Counted from the stretch's first letter, positions 1 to 8,921 are shown. The stretch: 64,000 nucleotides of DNA from Hydrocarboniclastica marina (GCF_004851605.1 NZ_CP031093.1:3472692-3536691); one strand, 5' to 3'. Notes: a model not told the origin generated them from the letters alone. Translations and numbers: made by a program.

Positions 1-2
1 AG

Positions 3-290
3 GAGCGGCAGGCCAAAATAAACGAACTACGCCGTCAACTGGGCTATCCCGAAGATGCGGTGGAACGTCTGGCCAAGCTGGACCAGGAACGGGAGCAAAA
101 ATGGCAGAACGGCGAAGCGTACATGGCCCAACGCCAGCAACTCCAACAGAGCCTTTCCGGACGCGAATTGGATAACGCTATGCAACGGCTACGACAGGAA
201 TATTTCGGCTCGTCCGCGCCGACGATTGCCCGGGAAGAGGAAGAAGACTTCTTTCGCTTTGAGCGGGGTCGTCGTTACGGCGTCAACTGA
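3..290 (+). CDS. lifO: Lipase chaperone (foldase) LifO-like, C-terminal fragment
   Basis: The gene enters from the left edge, so only the last 95 residues are present; the frame is open from base 3. The fragment is a highly charged, helical, Gln/Arg/Glu-rich stretch (RLAKLDQEREQKWQ, then a RLRQEYF motif) that resembles the C-terminal helical arm of steric lipase foldases, which anchor in the inner membrane and fold secreted lipases in the periplasm. The assignment is by family resemblance of a low-complexity helical region and is therefore only moderate. The matching lipase gene, normally upstream, would lie outside the window. A strong hairpin terminator follows at 311-337. Confidence 0.55.
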   Translation, partial: ERQAKINELRRQLGYPEDAVERLAKLDQEREQKWQNGEAYMAQRQQLQQSLSGRELDNAMQRLRQEYFGSSAPTIAREEEEDFFRFERGRRYGVN

Positions 291-310
291 GGGTCAGCCG
301 AGCGCCCATG

Positions 311-337
311 AAAAAAGGCAGCCGAAGCTGCCTTTTT
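311..337. terminator. Bidirectional intrinsic terminator between lifO and csp
   Basis: A-tract, 6-bp stem GGCAGC/GCTGCC with CGAA tetraloop, then T-tract. The A and T tracts make it functional in both directions, serving the convergent lifO (+) and cold-shock gene (-). Confidence 0.9.
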
Positions 338-355
338 CACGCTTGTGCTAGCTAT

Positions 356-562
356 TTAGCTGGCAACTACGTTTTCCGCCTGAGGGCCTTTCTGGCCTTC
401 GGTCACGGTGAATTCTACCTGTTGGCCTTCTGCCAGGGTCTTGAATCCGCCGCCTTGAATAGCGCTGTAGTGAACAAAAACGTCAGGGCCGCTCTCACGA
501 GTAATAAAGCCAAAGCCTTTTGCTTCGTTGAAGAACTTAACCGTACCGGTAGTAGTAGACAT
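356..562 (-). CDS. Cold-shock domain protein (CspA family)
   Basis: This 68-residue protein is a single cold-shock domain: RNP1 motif KGFGFI and RNP2 motif DVFVHYSAI are both intact, and it begins with the usual G-T-V-K-F-F-N strand. Such proteins bind single-stranded RNA/DNA and melt RNA structure. An in-frame ATG lies eight codons upstream (586), but the start at 562 is preferred because AGGA lies about nine bases before it and because the protein then has the usual family length. The gene is monocistronic, ends at the shared terminator, and is preceded by a long leader typical of csp genes. Whether it is cold-induced cannot be seen. Confidence 0.95.
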   Translation of the reverse strand: MSTTTGTVKFFNEAKGFGFITRESGPDVFVHYSAIQGGGFKTLAEGQQVEFTVTEGQKGPQAENVVAS

Positions 563-1013
563 ATGAGTCATCCTGTAATCAATCAATTGTGCTGCCTTTC
601 ATCGTAATGATGAGGGTCAGCGATATGCGGAAAAAACACGAGGGAATCAAAGACAGGACTGTGCACTACCAGTAACAACCGAATAACGTCTTAGTCTGAA
701 TTTTATTGCCAGATCTTTTCTACCCGCACACCTTAACCCAGCGAACCGGGCAGGCATAGCTTTTTCGTATACGTAATTGCCCCGGAAGGGTTGGAGCCTC
801 GGCGGGTTCCATGGGCCTGTGCCGCGCAACCACGAGGACGCAGAGGCTACCGCCTACGCCCTGCTCGTCCAGACGGTTGATTACAAAGCTGAAGGCCCGC
901 AGTCCCGCTGGTTAACAATTAAACACCTGCCGTTTGACAGGTAATGTCAGCGCCTCGTAGCGTGAGGTAGAGATCGCCGGGTTCAATAGCCGGTCCAGGT
1001 AAAAGGAGCGACC
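563..1013. other. Intergenic region between csp and the PRC-barrel lipoprotein
   Basis: This 451-base gap separates divergent genes and must hold both promoters and the csp 5' leader (minus strand, next to 562). The lipoprotein gene has an AAAGGAG ribosome site just before 1014. I see no convincing ORF, tRNA or repeat in it. Confidence 0.5.
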
Positions 1014-1787
1014 ATGACTGCTAAACAGTTTCTGACCGGGTCCTGTACGCTGGCCCTCATCGTTGCCTTGGCCGGCTGCGCCCAATCCCCCTTGGAACAA
1101 GAAGACACCGACGCGATGATCAGCGCCGGGGCTGATGTCGAATTCATAAAGCTGGACAACTGGAGCTACGACAAACTCTACGAGCTTGGTGGTATGCGGG
1201 CGGACAGACTGATGAAGTCCGGCGTCTACTCCACTGGAGGCAAAGAGATTGGCAGCGTTGCCAACATCATCATTGACGAAGACAATCGCGCGGTTGCTCT
1301 TATCGCCCAGGTTGGTGGCTTATGGGGGATCGGTGACACCCCTGTGGCCGTCCCGTGGGAAGATGTCGAGGTGGCCGGAGACAGGATTACCGTGCCCGTG
1401 ACTGAAGATAACGTGGAGAGCTATCGTCTTTTTGACAACAAACACATAACAGGGCGCAACCTGCGGCAGACCGTCAAAGTCGAAGAAGATGTTGAGACCG
1501 GGCCCCGAACCTGGAAGCTCACCAGCCTGCTGAATGACTACGCAACGCTCAACGGCGGCGTGGGCTACGGCTACGTTAACGACGTCGTATTGTCCCACGA
1601 CGGCGCGATTCAGGCCGTAATCATCGAGTCTGCCTCGCGCTACGGTATCGGGCCTTATGCTTATCCGTTCTACGGTTACGATCAGCAGTGGAACCCCGCT
1701 TTCGAAACCTATGAACTTCCTTACGGCGAAACAGAAGTGCGTGGACTGGAACCCTTTGACTCCGAGCGCCTGGACAAACGCCCGTAG
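1014..1787 (+). CDS. Lipoprotein with two PRC-barrel domains
   Basis: The 257-residue protein starts with a lipoprotein signal peptide with lipobox L-A-G-C (Cys at about residue 22), so the mature protein is lipid-anchored, probably in the outer membrane. Two PRC-barrel-like modules follow, about residues 60-130 (GKEIGSVANIIIDEDNRAV) and 155-225 (GYVNDVVLSHDGAIQAVII). PRC barrels occur in photosynthetic reaction-centre H subunit, RimM and stress proteins and usually mediate protein contacts. A strong AAAGGAG site precedes the ATG. It stands next to an exported OB-fold-like protein (1926), possibly a small envelope-stress group. No specific function can be assigned. Confidence 0.75.
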   Translation: MTAKQFLTGSCTLALIVALAGCAQSPLEQEDTDAMISAGADVEFIKLDNWSYDKLYELGGMRADRLMKSGVYSTGGKEIGSVANIIIDEDNRAVALIAQVGGLWGIGDTPVAVPWEDVEVAGDRITVPVTEDNVESYRLFDNKHITGRNLRQTVKVEEDVETGPRTWKLTSLLNDYATLNGGVGYGYVNDVVLSHDGAIQAVIIESASRYGIGPYAYPFYGYDQQWNPAFETYELPYGETEVRGLEPFDSERLDKRP

Positions 1788-1925
1788 CACGAGCCAGGCG
1801 GCACGGGTAACTCAGCACCGCACACTGTACCTGAGGCTTTATGCGGCGCCGGGAGCCGTCTGCAAGATGCTACCTGGACAGACAAACGCGAGAAGTTTTC
1901 TGGACAACCAAAAGGAGATTGGTTT

Positions 1926-2600
1926 ATGAACAAACGGATACTTTCTGCCATCGTTATTGGCAATCTGTTGCTGTGCCCGCTGGCGTTGGCGCAGGATGAA
2001 ACTGAAGATCCAAAGCCAGGGACCAACGCTTACCTCAAGCCTGACGAGTCATGGATCAGCATCAGTGGGCGGGCCATTGAGACGGGGCCGGAAAGCTTTA
2101 TGCTCGACTACGGCCGCGGCAAGGTTTTTGTTGAGATGGACTCCCATGACTGGTACTTCGAGAACAGTGAAGTGCTGGACGGCGACCACGTGACGGTCAC
2201 GGGAAAAGTCGATGATGAGACGTACGAAGCGACTTCAATTGAGGCTCGTAATGTCTATGTCGAAGATCTTGGCACCTACTTTTACGCAAGTGCCACTGAC
2301 GAGGAAGGGCGGGACCCGAGCCTCGACATGCGGCCGAGCTCACCGGTCACAGCTGGAGATATTTCGATAACCGGTACGATCAGCAGCGTGGACGGCCGGC
2401 GCTTCACGATGGACTTCGGTAAGCGCCAGCTCACCATTGATACCGCCGAGCTCGACTATAACCCGCTGGATGACCAGGGCTACCAGAAACTGGACAAGGG
2501 CGATGTTGTAACAGCTGTTGGCCAAGTGCGCGAAGGCACACTCAGTGATCGCAAACTGGTCGCCGAAAGCGTGATCACCATGAAAAACAGAACTGACTGA
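1926..2600 (+). CDS. Exported protein with two OB-fold-like repeats
   Basis: A cleavable signal peptide (MNKRILSAIVIGNLLL, cleavage probably after A-L-A near residue 22) sends this 224-residue acidic protein to the periplasm. Two similar halves follow: residues about 42-105 (ISISGRAIETGPESFMLDYG) and 140-220 (ISITGTISSVDGRRFTMDFG). Both have the pattern strand-G-x-I-x-(7)-F-x-(M)-D-(F/Y)-G and end in 'GD.V...G.V', which looks like a duplicated bacterial OB-fold (BOF-like) domain. AAAGGAGATT lies seven bases before the ATG. The ligand is unknown. It follows the PRC-barrel lipoprotein by 138 bases and may share its regulation. Confidence 0.6.
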   Translation: MNKRILSAIVIGNLLLCPLALAQDETEDPKPGTNAYLKPDESWISISGRAIETGPESFMLDYGRGKVFVEMDSHDWYFENSEVLDGDHVTVTGKVDDETYEATSIEARNVYVEDLGTYFYASATDEEGRDPSLDMRPSSPVTAGDISITGTISSVDGRRFTMDFGKRQLTIDTAELDYNPLDDQGYQKLDKGDVVTAVGQVREGTLSDRKLVAESVITMKNRTD

Positions 2601-2695
2601 AAAGCAGACGCTGCCAGCGAGTCGCTGTCACGCGCCCCGTAGCTGCTGGCCTTCGCAACTGAGGGACAAGCGAGTGCCCACGAAGGAGCCGCATT

Positions 2696-3520
2696 ATGGA
2701 TGCCGACCTGCTTTCGCCCGCTCAAAGCCCGTGGTGCTATCAGCGCAATAAGCCACTGTCAGCTTACGAGACCAGCGTCGGCGACGGCATAACCCTGCCA
2801 GCCCTGGATCCGAGCCTGGAGGCAATCGGCGAGTATCAACGTCGTTTGTGGGCCAACCGCAAGCAGAGCCTCCTGCTGGTTTTCCACGGGCTCGACGCAA
2901 GCGGCAAAGACAGCCTGATCAGAACCCTGGCAAAGTTCATGGATCCTGCGGGCTTCCATGCCTGGTCTTTTGGCCGCCCGCACGGGGCCGAGGCGCAGCA
3001 TGATTTTCTTTGGCGGGTCTCGCCGTTCCTGCCCGCCTTTGGCGAAGTGGCAGCGTTCAACCGGAGCCATCATGAGGCCGTTATTGCCGAGCGGGCCTGG
3101 CCGGTCAGAGACGCCGGCCACTATCACTGGCCTAACCGCTACGCCTCGCTGCGACACTTCGAACAACATCTTGTCCAGGAAGGGACAACGATCATTAAAT
3201 GCTGGCTTCACATGTCTGAGCAGGAGCATCAGCGCAGGTTGCTGAAACGGCTCGATAAGCCCCACAAACGCTGGAAGTTCGACCCGTCCGACATCGAGGC
3301 CTGGCGCCGGCGGGAGGAACTCCTCCAGTACGCTGATGAGGCTATAGCGGCCACCCACACCGATGAGGCGCCCTGGCTGATCATTCCCGGAGACAGCAAA
3401 AAGGACGCCCGCGCCATCGTCGCGCGACTAGTTGCGGATCAGCTGAAAGCGCTTGCACCGGATTACCCACCGGAAAACGACGAGGTACTGGCGGAATACC
3501 GCGCCATGCTCAAGCAATAG
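2696..3520 (+). CDS. Polyphosphate kinase 2 (PPK2) family protein
   Basis: The 274-residue protein has the PPK2 fold signature: Walker A GLDASGKD at residues 65-72, the GxxxxHDFLWR segment, the lid region FNRSHHEAV, and the Walker-B-like strand (TTIIKCWLHMS) followed by L-x-R-L-x-x-P-x-K-x-W-K-F. PPK2 enzymes transfer phosphate between polyphosphate and nucleotides (NMP, NDP or both). The subtype and direction cannot be decided by eye. The typical GWDAAGKD loop is GLDASGKD here and the lid Tyr pair (RSYYE) is His-His. Start ATG has GGAG nine bases upstream. The surrounding genes are not in an obvious operon with it. Confidence 0.88.
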   Translation: MDADLLSPAQSPWCYQRNKPLSAYETSVGDGITLPALDPSLEAIGEYQRRLWANRKQSLLLVFHGLDASGKDSLIRTLAKFMDPAGFHAWSFGRPHGAEAQHDFLWRVSPFLPAFGEVAAFNRSHHEAVIAERAWPVRDAGHYHWPNRYASLRHFEQHLVQEGTTIIKCWLHMSEQEHQRRLLKRLDKPHKRWKFDPSDIEAWRRREELLQYADEAIAATHTDEAPWLIIPGDSKKDARAIVARLVADQLKALAPDYPPENDEVLAEYRAMLKQ

Positions 3521-3632
3521 ATTGTCCAGGCATGGGTTGACGAGCGCCCGTCCTGAATCGAAACTGCCGCGATTCCTGCGTCGCGGCCGGAATCCTTCTG
3601 CCGCCGCCCGTACCTGAGAAGCTGGAGGATTT

Positions 3633-4535
3633 TTGGCGCCCCACAGCACGGCAACCCTGATCGGATCCGTATCCGTAGTCCTCTGGGGCACCCTCGCGCT
3701 CCTGACCAGGCTGACCGGCGGACAGATCCCCGAGTTTCAGCTGATGGCCATGACCTTTGGGGTCGCCTTTCTTCTCATGTGCGCCCGCTGGCGCATGCAG
3801 GGCCACAGCGGTGTGCAGTTTATAAAGCAGTCGCCGCTGGCCTGGTGTATCGGTATAGCGGGTCTGTTCGGTTATCACCTGGCCTACTTCAAAGCAATGA
3901 CCCTCGCGCCTGCGGTCGAGGTGAGCCTTATTGCATACCTCTGGCCTCTGTTCATTGTGCTGCTGTCGTCTTTACTCCCCGGCGAAACACTACGCAGGCA
4001 ACACATCTTCGGCACTGTACTGGCGTTGACCGGTTGCTGGCTGCTTGTCGCCCGCAACAGCGACGGCTTCGCATGGGCGTACCTTGATGGCTACCTGATC
4101 GCGTTTTCCTGCGCACTGATCTGGTCGTCATACTCTGTGCTCAGCCGCGTCGTGCGCTCCGTTCCCACCGACGCCGTCGGCTGGTTCTGCGGCATGACCG
4201 CGCTGCTGGCGCTGGTATGTCACCTGCTCTGGGAGACGACAGTCTGGCCTGTCAATGCGCTGCAATGGGTTGGCGTTATCGGGCTTGGCATCGGCCCCGT
4301 CGGCATCGCCTTCTTCACCTGGGACTACGGTGTGAAGCACGGCAATATCCAGCTTCTGGGAACACTCGCGTACAGCGCACCGCTTATCTCTACCCTGCTT
4401 TTGGTGCTGGCCGGTTTTGGCGAAGCCACGGGCGCACTAATCGCTGCAAGTATTCTGATCACTGCGGGGTCACTCATTGCGGGACGCAGTAAAACCCGCG
4501 CAGGAACGGCTGAGCAAAAGCGCGAGCAGGCTTAG
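3633..4535 (+). CDS. EamA/DMT-family transporter (YddG-like)
   Basis: This 300-residue inner-membrane protein has about ten hydrophobic helices in two EamA halves (residues 5-135 and 150-285), the fold of drug/metabolite exporters. The first half carries 'ALAPAVEVSLIAYLWPL'-like sequence (TLAPAVEVSLIAYLWPLF), a hallmark of the aromatic-amino-acid exporter YddG subgroup, but the substrate is a guess. The start must be TTG at 3633: a stop lies just upstream at 3615, a GGAGG site sits at 3624-3628, and the next Met is well inside the first domain. The short SD spacing of four bases is unusual. Confidence 0.85.
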   Translation: MAPHSTATLIGSVSVVLWGTLALLTRLTGGQIPEFQLMAMTFGVAFLLMCARWRMQGHSGVQFIKQSPLAWCIGIAGLFGYHLAYFKAMTLAPAVEVSLIAYLWPLFIVLLSSLLPGETLRRQHIFGTVLALTGCWLLVARNSDGFAWAYLDGYLIAFSCALIWSSYSVLSRVVRSVPTDAVGWFCGMTALLALVCHLLWETTVWPVNALQWVGVIGLGIGPVGIAFFTWDYGVKHGNIQLLGTLAYSAPLISTLLLVLAGFGEATGALIAASILITAGSLIAGRSKTRAGTAEQKREQA

Positions 4536-4643
4536 GCTAAACGGCTTGAATTTGACTATGCTTGCTCAAGGCGGTGCATTGCTGCGCAGAGTCCATTGCC
4601 CGACGCGGAACCCTTCACGGAAGCCACCTCTGGAAAATCAGAC

Positions 4644-5138
4644 ATGAAACTGATTGTTCGCTTTTTTACCCTGAGCATCCTCGCGGTCGGGGTAGGCTTT
4701 GCCTTCTTTGTAAAAATCGACAATGGCCGGCCCACGCTGGCCTTGCCTGATGTCAGCGGGGTATCACTACCTGACCTGCCGGACATGAACACCGCTCGCG
4801 TGACTACCTCGTACAAATGGCAGGACGAAAAGGGCCGCTGGCATTACGGCGATACTCCACCGGAAAATCTGCCGTTCACCGAGCTGCAGGTGAGCAATCA
4901 AACCAACATCATCCAGTCGCTCTCCGACGCGGACCGTGCGATGCTCGCACCGCCCGAGACCCTCTCCGTCGCCGCAAACCCGCCGACGTCCGTTAACGCC
5001 CAGCCCGCTCCATCGTCTGAGAATTCCGAGCTGGGCCTATCCCAGGCGCTCAATGTGTTGAATGACGCCAAAGCAGTACGTGCCCAGATGGAAGCCCGAA
5101 ACAGCGCGATGGAGCGGATAGCGAACGGTCAGCGATGA
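4644..5138 (+). CDS. DUF4124-domain membrane-anchored protein
   Basis: A single N-terminal hydrophobic segment (residues about 4-22, LIVRFFTLSILAVGVGFAFF) anchors or exports this 164-residue protein. A short DUF4124-type motif, YKWQDEKGRWHYGDTPP, lies near residue 57; such modules are common in periplasmic proteins of gammaproteobacteria and their function is unknown. The rest is Ser/Pro/Asn-rich, ending in a helical segment. A TTG 48 bases upstream keeps the frame open, but ATG 4644 is chosen because it places the membrane segment at the terminus. It stands alone, convergent with the gene at 5186. Confidence 0.65.
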   Translation: MKLIVRFFTLSILAVGVGFAFFVKIDNGRPTLALPDVSGVSLPDLPDMNTARVTTSYKWQDEKGRWHYGDTPPENLPFTELQVSNQTNIIQSLSDADRAMLAPPETLSVAANPPTSVNAQPAPSSENSELGLSQALNVLNDAKAVRAQMEARNSAMERIANGQR

Positions 5139-5185
5139 GCTTACGCGCCGCGGCACTCGATGGCAGTGTCTGCCGAAATACAACC

Positions 5186-5830
5186 TTACCCGGGCGGCTG
5201 CATCACCAGGTTCAGCCGGTCCAGATGGAGCTGGCGACGCTGGGGTGATCCGGGCTCCGCACCCAGTTTCAAACTCGCGAAGGGACTCTCCGCCGGCACA
5301 TCAATAGTGCCCGGGCTGATGCCGCAACGGGCGCGCCCGTTGCCGCGAAACCATACTGGCCCTTCTGCTTTCACCGAAATCACCGGCGCCATTAAAGGCA
5401 AAGTCTGCCAGGTGTCTGGCGTCCTGCGGACAATGCCACAGAGCCTCGTACCTGCCTGACTGATGCTCATACTCTGATCCGCCATCTCTTCGAACTGAGC
5501 CTGCTGCTTCGGCAGCCCCCAGATCGCGCGCCCGCCGGCCTCCGAACGTAAATCGTCCACATAAATATGCGAAATCCATGCGCCCAGCTTCCAGCGAAAA
5601 CGCACGACCGCGCTGACGACAATGAGTTCGTGATACTGGAGACTGGACCCCTCCGTGTAACGCGCATAGTAGAGGCCGCCCAGGGTTTTACCGGGCAGAA
5701 CAGGGACCACTGCCAGCTCTGGCGGAGTCAAGGCGCGGGCGGCAGACATACCGACCAGCCCGCTCTGAAAAAGGGCTGTTCCTTTCAGGCGCCAGGGCGC
5801 CGGCGGAAACGCGTTATCCAAGCTACTCAT
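5186..5830 (-). CDS. Acetoacetate decarboxylase-like protein
   Basis: The 214-residue protein resembles the acetoacetate decarboxylase (ADC) superfamily: 'PGKTLGGLYYARYTEGSSLQYHEL' region (residues 47-70), then 'WISHIYVDDLRSEAGGRAIW' and G-L-P-K-Q. In true ADC two adjacent lysines (P-K-K) form the Schiff-base site; here the second is Gln, so decarboxylase activity is not assured. It overlaps the upstream FAD oxidoreductase gene by eight bases, so the two are almost certainly cotranslated. ADC-like proteins occur beside polyketide and lipid enzymes with other reactions. The real substrate is unknown. Confidence 0.7.
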   Translation of the reverse strand: MSSLDNAFPPAPWRLKGTALFQSGLVGMSAARALTPPELAVVPVLPGKTLGGLYYARYTEGSSLQYHELIVVSAVVRFRWKLGAWISHIYVDDLRSEAGGRAIWGLPKQQAQFEEMADQSMSISQAGTRLCGIVRRTPDTWQTLPLMAPVISVKAEGPVWFRGNGRARCGISPGTIDVPAESPFASLKLGAEPGSPQRRQLHLDRLNLVMQPPG

Positions 5831-7259
5831 GAACGTGCTGTCGCCCGCCCACCAGCCGCGCCAGCCCGGTCAAGGGCGGCAGGGGCTCGGCCAGTTGGCA
5901 GGGCTCGCCCCTGTCAGAGAGAACCTGCTCAGCGGCGAGCCAACCGGCCCGGGTAGCGCTCTCCATGGAGCTGGGCAGCCCCGTATTAATCCAGTCGCCA
6001 GCCAGGTAAAGCCGTTCCAAAGGGGTGCGGCTGTCCGGTCGCAATCGCTCGGTGCCTGGTGACGGCTGGGCGATACCCATGGGGATACGGTGTACCCGTG
6101 CATGCAGGACCCTGGCCTCGGCAGCTTCGGGCAGATACTCAGCTACTTCGGCCTGGGTGCGACGGACAATTTCAGCATCGTCCAGCGCCGCACTCTCGAG
6201 ACTGTACATGCAGTTGCTGGCGATCACCGAGGGCTGCGCCTTCAATGCAGGCTTTATGTTTGAGAGATCGTAGAAGTCATAATTGAGATTGTCCTTACCC
6301 CATACTTTCGTCCAGAACGGCTCATCAGTAAGTTTTCTGTCGAACCAGAGGTAACTGCAGATGTAAGGGCTGGGCTTAAATCCATCCAGTTGCCCGAACA
6401 CGGTTTCTTTACCTGAAGCCGAGCTGGGCAGCATGGCCTTGAGGTCCTGGGGCGGGACCGCCACTATGCAGGCTTTCGCCGCGATGGACGTACCATCCTG
6501 AAGCCGAACGCCGGCAAATCTGTTGCCTTCCAGCTCCAGCCTCTGCACGTCGGTATTCAGTAGCAGCTGTCCACCTGCGGCCTCAATCCGCTCTGCGGCT
6601 CCGGGTGCAAACAGATCGCTCAGGGTGTCGCCTGCAAACCCGACCTGATAGTCGTTACGACCCGCCAGAAAGCGGATGAACCGGAACAGGGCACCGGTCG
6701 AGCAGTGTTCCAGGGGCGTGTTCATGATGGTCATGGCTGCTGACCGCCAGAACCAGTCGACAGCCCGTGCGCTGACACCCATGCTCAGCAGATGCTCTTC
6801 AGCATTGATGGCGTCCAGCTCCAGCATTTTTTCGTGGTCCAGCCTCAGTATCTGCCAGAGTACGCGCCGGTTTGACAGGAGATCCGCCAGACTGACCTGG
6901 GGCACGTTCAGCAGACTTGGCGCGAAATGCAGCGGGGCAATCAGCAAACGTAACCGCATGACCACCGGCCGGGGCTTGTCCACCAGAATGAGATGGGGGT
7001 GTGATTGCCACACGACCTGGTCAATTGTCCCCAGCTCCCGCAGCAGTCGCATCATGTTGCGGTACTGGCTGACCATGATGTGCGGACCGATATCCACCCG
7101 TTGACCGGTCGTATCGTCTTCGCAGGTTCTCGCCCGACCTCCGAGCCGGTCGCTGCGCTCCAGCAGCGTGACCTTGAGCCCGCGTTGACTCAGCCCAACC
7201 GCAGAGGTCAGGCCAGCGATCCCGCCGCCGACAATGATGACGTCCGTATCCTGTTTCAT
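5823..7259 (-). CDS. FAD-dependent amine-oxidase-type oxidoreductase (phytoene desaturase/HpnE-like)
   Basis: The 478-residue protein starts with a Rossmann FAD motif (VIIVGGGIAGLTSAVGLSQRG), followed by LLERSDRLGGRART, and ends with the second FAD-contact motif LYLAGDWINTGLPSSMESA. This is the flavin amine oxidase/carotenoid desaturase fold; length and middle domain resemble hydroxysqualene dehydroxylase HpnE. No squalene synthases (HpnC/HpnD) or hopene cyclase lie in the window, so a hopanoid role is not supported locally. It is the first gene of a two-gene unit with the ADC-like gene (8-base overlap), suggesting a shared lipid or isoprenoid substrate. Confidence 0.8.
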   Translation of the reverse strand: MKQDTDVIIVGGGIAGLTSAVGLSQRGLKVTLLERSDRLGGRARTCEDDTTGQRVDIGPHIMVSQYRNMMRLLRELGTIDQVVWQSHPHLILVDKPRPVVMRLRLLIAPLHFAPSLLNVPQVSLADLLSNRRVLWQILRLDHEKMLELDAINAEEHLLSMGVSARAVDWFWRSAAMTIMNTPLEHCSTGALFRFIRFLAGRNDYQVGFAGDTLSDLFAPGAAERIEAAGGQLLLNTDVQRLELEGNRFAGVRLQDGTSIAAKACIVAVPPQDLKAMLPSSASGKETVFGQLDGFKPSPYICSYLWFDRKLTDEPFWTKVWGKDNLNYDFYDLSNIKPALKAQPSVIASNCMYSLESAALDDAEIVRRTQAEVAEYLPEAAEARVLHARVHRIPMGIAQPSPGTERLRPDSRTPLERLYLAGDWINTGLPSSMESATRAGWLAAEQVLSDRGEPCQLAEPLPPLTGLARLVGGRQHVHE

Positions 7260-7457
7260 CCGGCCTGCTCCCCATTCTCAGCGCCACCCTTGCACCATTC
7301 CCACGCTGTTCCACAGGTTGCAGGCGCCGGAGACAGCCCAGCCAAAAGCTCGGCTCGCGCAGCTCAGTCTGCGGACGGCTGACGCAGCCGCGGTGTCAGA
7401 CACCCGCACCGTGGCTTCGGCCCAAGAATGCGGGTGGGGGGGGCTATCGCCCAAACA

Positions 7458-7664
7458 CTAGTGCGTCTGGCCGTACGCTTTCATCACGTCCTGCGGACCC
7501 CCAAACTCATCGGATGGCAAATTTTCGATAGCTTCAACAACCTCGTCGGGTGCGTCGTTGTCCTTGGCTCGCTTTGCCAACGCTTGTCTGCTGGCCGGGT
7601 AATCGACCCCATTGAGGTATTTCTGCAAATTAGCGGGTGATTCTCCACCTACACCTCGAGTCAT
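7458..7664 (-). CDS. DUF2795 family small protein
   Basis: The 68-residue protein fits the DUF2795 pattern: 'NLQKYLNGVDYPASRQAL' followed by an acidic helix and 'LPSDEFGGPQDVMKAYG'. The family is widespread and uncharacterised. The start at 7664 is set by an AAGGAG site with ideal spacing; upstream in-frame Met codons lack one. It is a single gene with no operon partners. Confidence 0.75.
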   Translation of the reverse strand: MTRGVGGESPANLQKYLNGVDYPASRQALAKRAKDNDAPDEVVEAIENLPSDEFGGPQDVMKAYGQTH

Positions 7665-8015
7665 AATTGCTCTCCTTGTGCTGTGGTAAGGGATTAACAG
7701 GTGCCCCACGAATACCGTCGCGGGGTTCAGTTTGGAAAGCATGGGCTATGCCAGACACAAAAACGCCGACGACCGGCGACAGAGAAATAGCGTGGTTGCC
7801 GAAGAACTACGACTGGAACTCATCTTGAGGATGGGGCTTTTAAAAGCAGTCGGGGTCAGCCAATTCGGGGGCAGTTTCTGCAGATTTTGCAGGGTGTGTG
7901 AAAAAACTTCGCGGCTGAGCGCGCAGACAGAAACAGAAAAGCGCACCGGCTGCTCTTGGGTCAGAGGCCGGCGCGCCGGATCTGGTGCTTGAGTCCTGTC
8001 CGGATTCTAATCAAT
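7665..8015. other. Intergenic region, DUF4382 to DUF2795
   Basis: The 351-base gap carries the DUF2795 promoter and the 3' end of the DUF4382 transcript. A 12-bp GC palindrome (CCGGCGCGCCGG, 7968-7979) lies near the DUF4382 stop but lacks a T-tract. I see no ORF that I would call a gene. Confidence 0.4.
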
Positions 8016-8921
8016 CTACTCGGCGTTCGACTCAAAGTTCACGGTGGTGTCCTCGTTTGCCAGCACCGAGACAGAGGTCGTGCCCACAAAGGTCAGCTCG
8101 TCATTAGCGCCCATCTCATCGACACTGCATGTATAGGCCACGGTATATTCGCCTTCGCTCAGAAACGCAGCCTTGTAGGTAAAGATGCCATCGGTGTCGC
8201 CATCCGCAGCAGGAACGGCCATAAGCGCCTCGGGGTCTGTGCCGTCAAAGTCGTTGGGAACGATATCTGTTCCTTCAAAGACATAGACCAGCCCCGCATA
8301 GGTTTGGGAATTAGCACACTGTGCGGCCAGAAGGGCGCCATCGACCGTTCCGCCTATGTTGCCGGCCTGAACGTTGTCAATCAGGCGCAGTGCGGGCTTT
8401 AGCTTGTAACCAGCGAACCCGCCGGGATCAACAATGGACTTTCTGACGTCGAAGTCGATAGTGAAGTCTGCCGAGCCGCCGGCAGGCACGGTAAAGCCGC
8501 TGACGAGCTTAAGCCCGGTCTGGGCGACTGACGGAATGGTGAGGGGGTGCTGACCCTCGTTGTCATCAATAACATAAAGATCGCCGTCCAACTCACTAAC
8601 GTCCAGCCGAACCCACTCGTAGGCGCCGGCCTGCACCGTCGCGTCATCCAGCAGCGCGGCGGCGTTGCCGCCCTGAAGGGTGAGCAGATCCAGTGTCTTT
8701 GGTTCATCGAACTCGAAGACGATAGCTTCGCCATCAGCAGGCTTCATGGAGACGCCGTTGAAGGTGATAAAGACAGACTTCAGCGAATCTACTGGCGCGT
8801 CGGTCAGGCCCAGGGACAATGTCCCGGTAGTGGAGGAACTACTGTCGTCACTTCCACCACAGGCCGCCAGCGATGCACCGATAGCGATTACTGACAGGGT
8901 CTTCCAGAAAGGGTGTTTCAT
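8016..8921 (-). CDS. DUF4382 domain lipoprotein
   Basis: A lipoprotein signal with lipobox L-A-A-C (Cys about residue 21) is followed by a Gly/Ser/Asp linker and a DUF4382 domain (about residues 35-180: 'GLTDAPVDSLKSVFITFNGV...') and a second beta-rich domain. The 301-residue protein is very acidic, as expected for an exposed surface or periplasmic lipoprotein. The function of DUF4382 is unknown. Start 8921 is chosen because GGAG sits seven bases upstream and the signal peptide begins there; a Met 17 codons upstream would bury it. Confidence 0.8.
   Translation of the reverse strand: MKHPFWKTLSVIAIGASLAACGGSDDSSSSTTGTLSLGLTDAPVDSLKSVFITFNGVSMKPADGEAIVFEFDEPKTLDLLTLQGGNAAALLDDATVQAGAYEWVRLDVSELDGDLYVIDDNEGQHPLTIPSVAQTGLKLVSGFTVPAGGSADFTIDFDVRKSIVDPGGFAGYKLKPALRLIDNVQAGNIGGTVDGALLAAQCANSQTYAGLVYVFEGTDIVPNDFDGTDPEALMAVPAADGDTDGIFTYKAAFLSEGEYTVAYTCSVDEMGANDELTFVGTTSVSVLANEDTTVNFESNAE

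Noticed and set aside
7968-7979. CCGGCGCGCCGG palindrome as terminator or operator
   Set aside because: In a GC-rich genome a 12-bp GC palindrome is expected by chance, and no T-tract follows.
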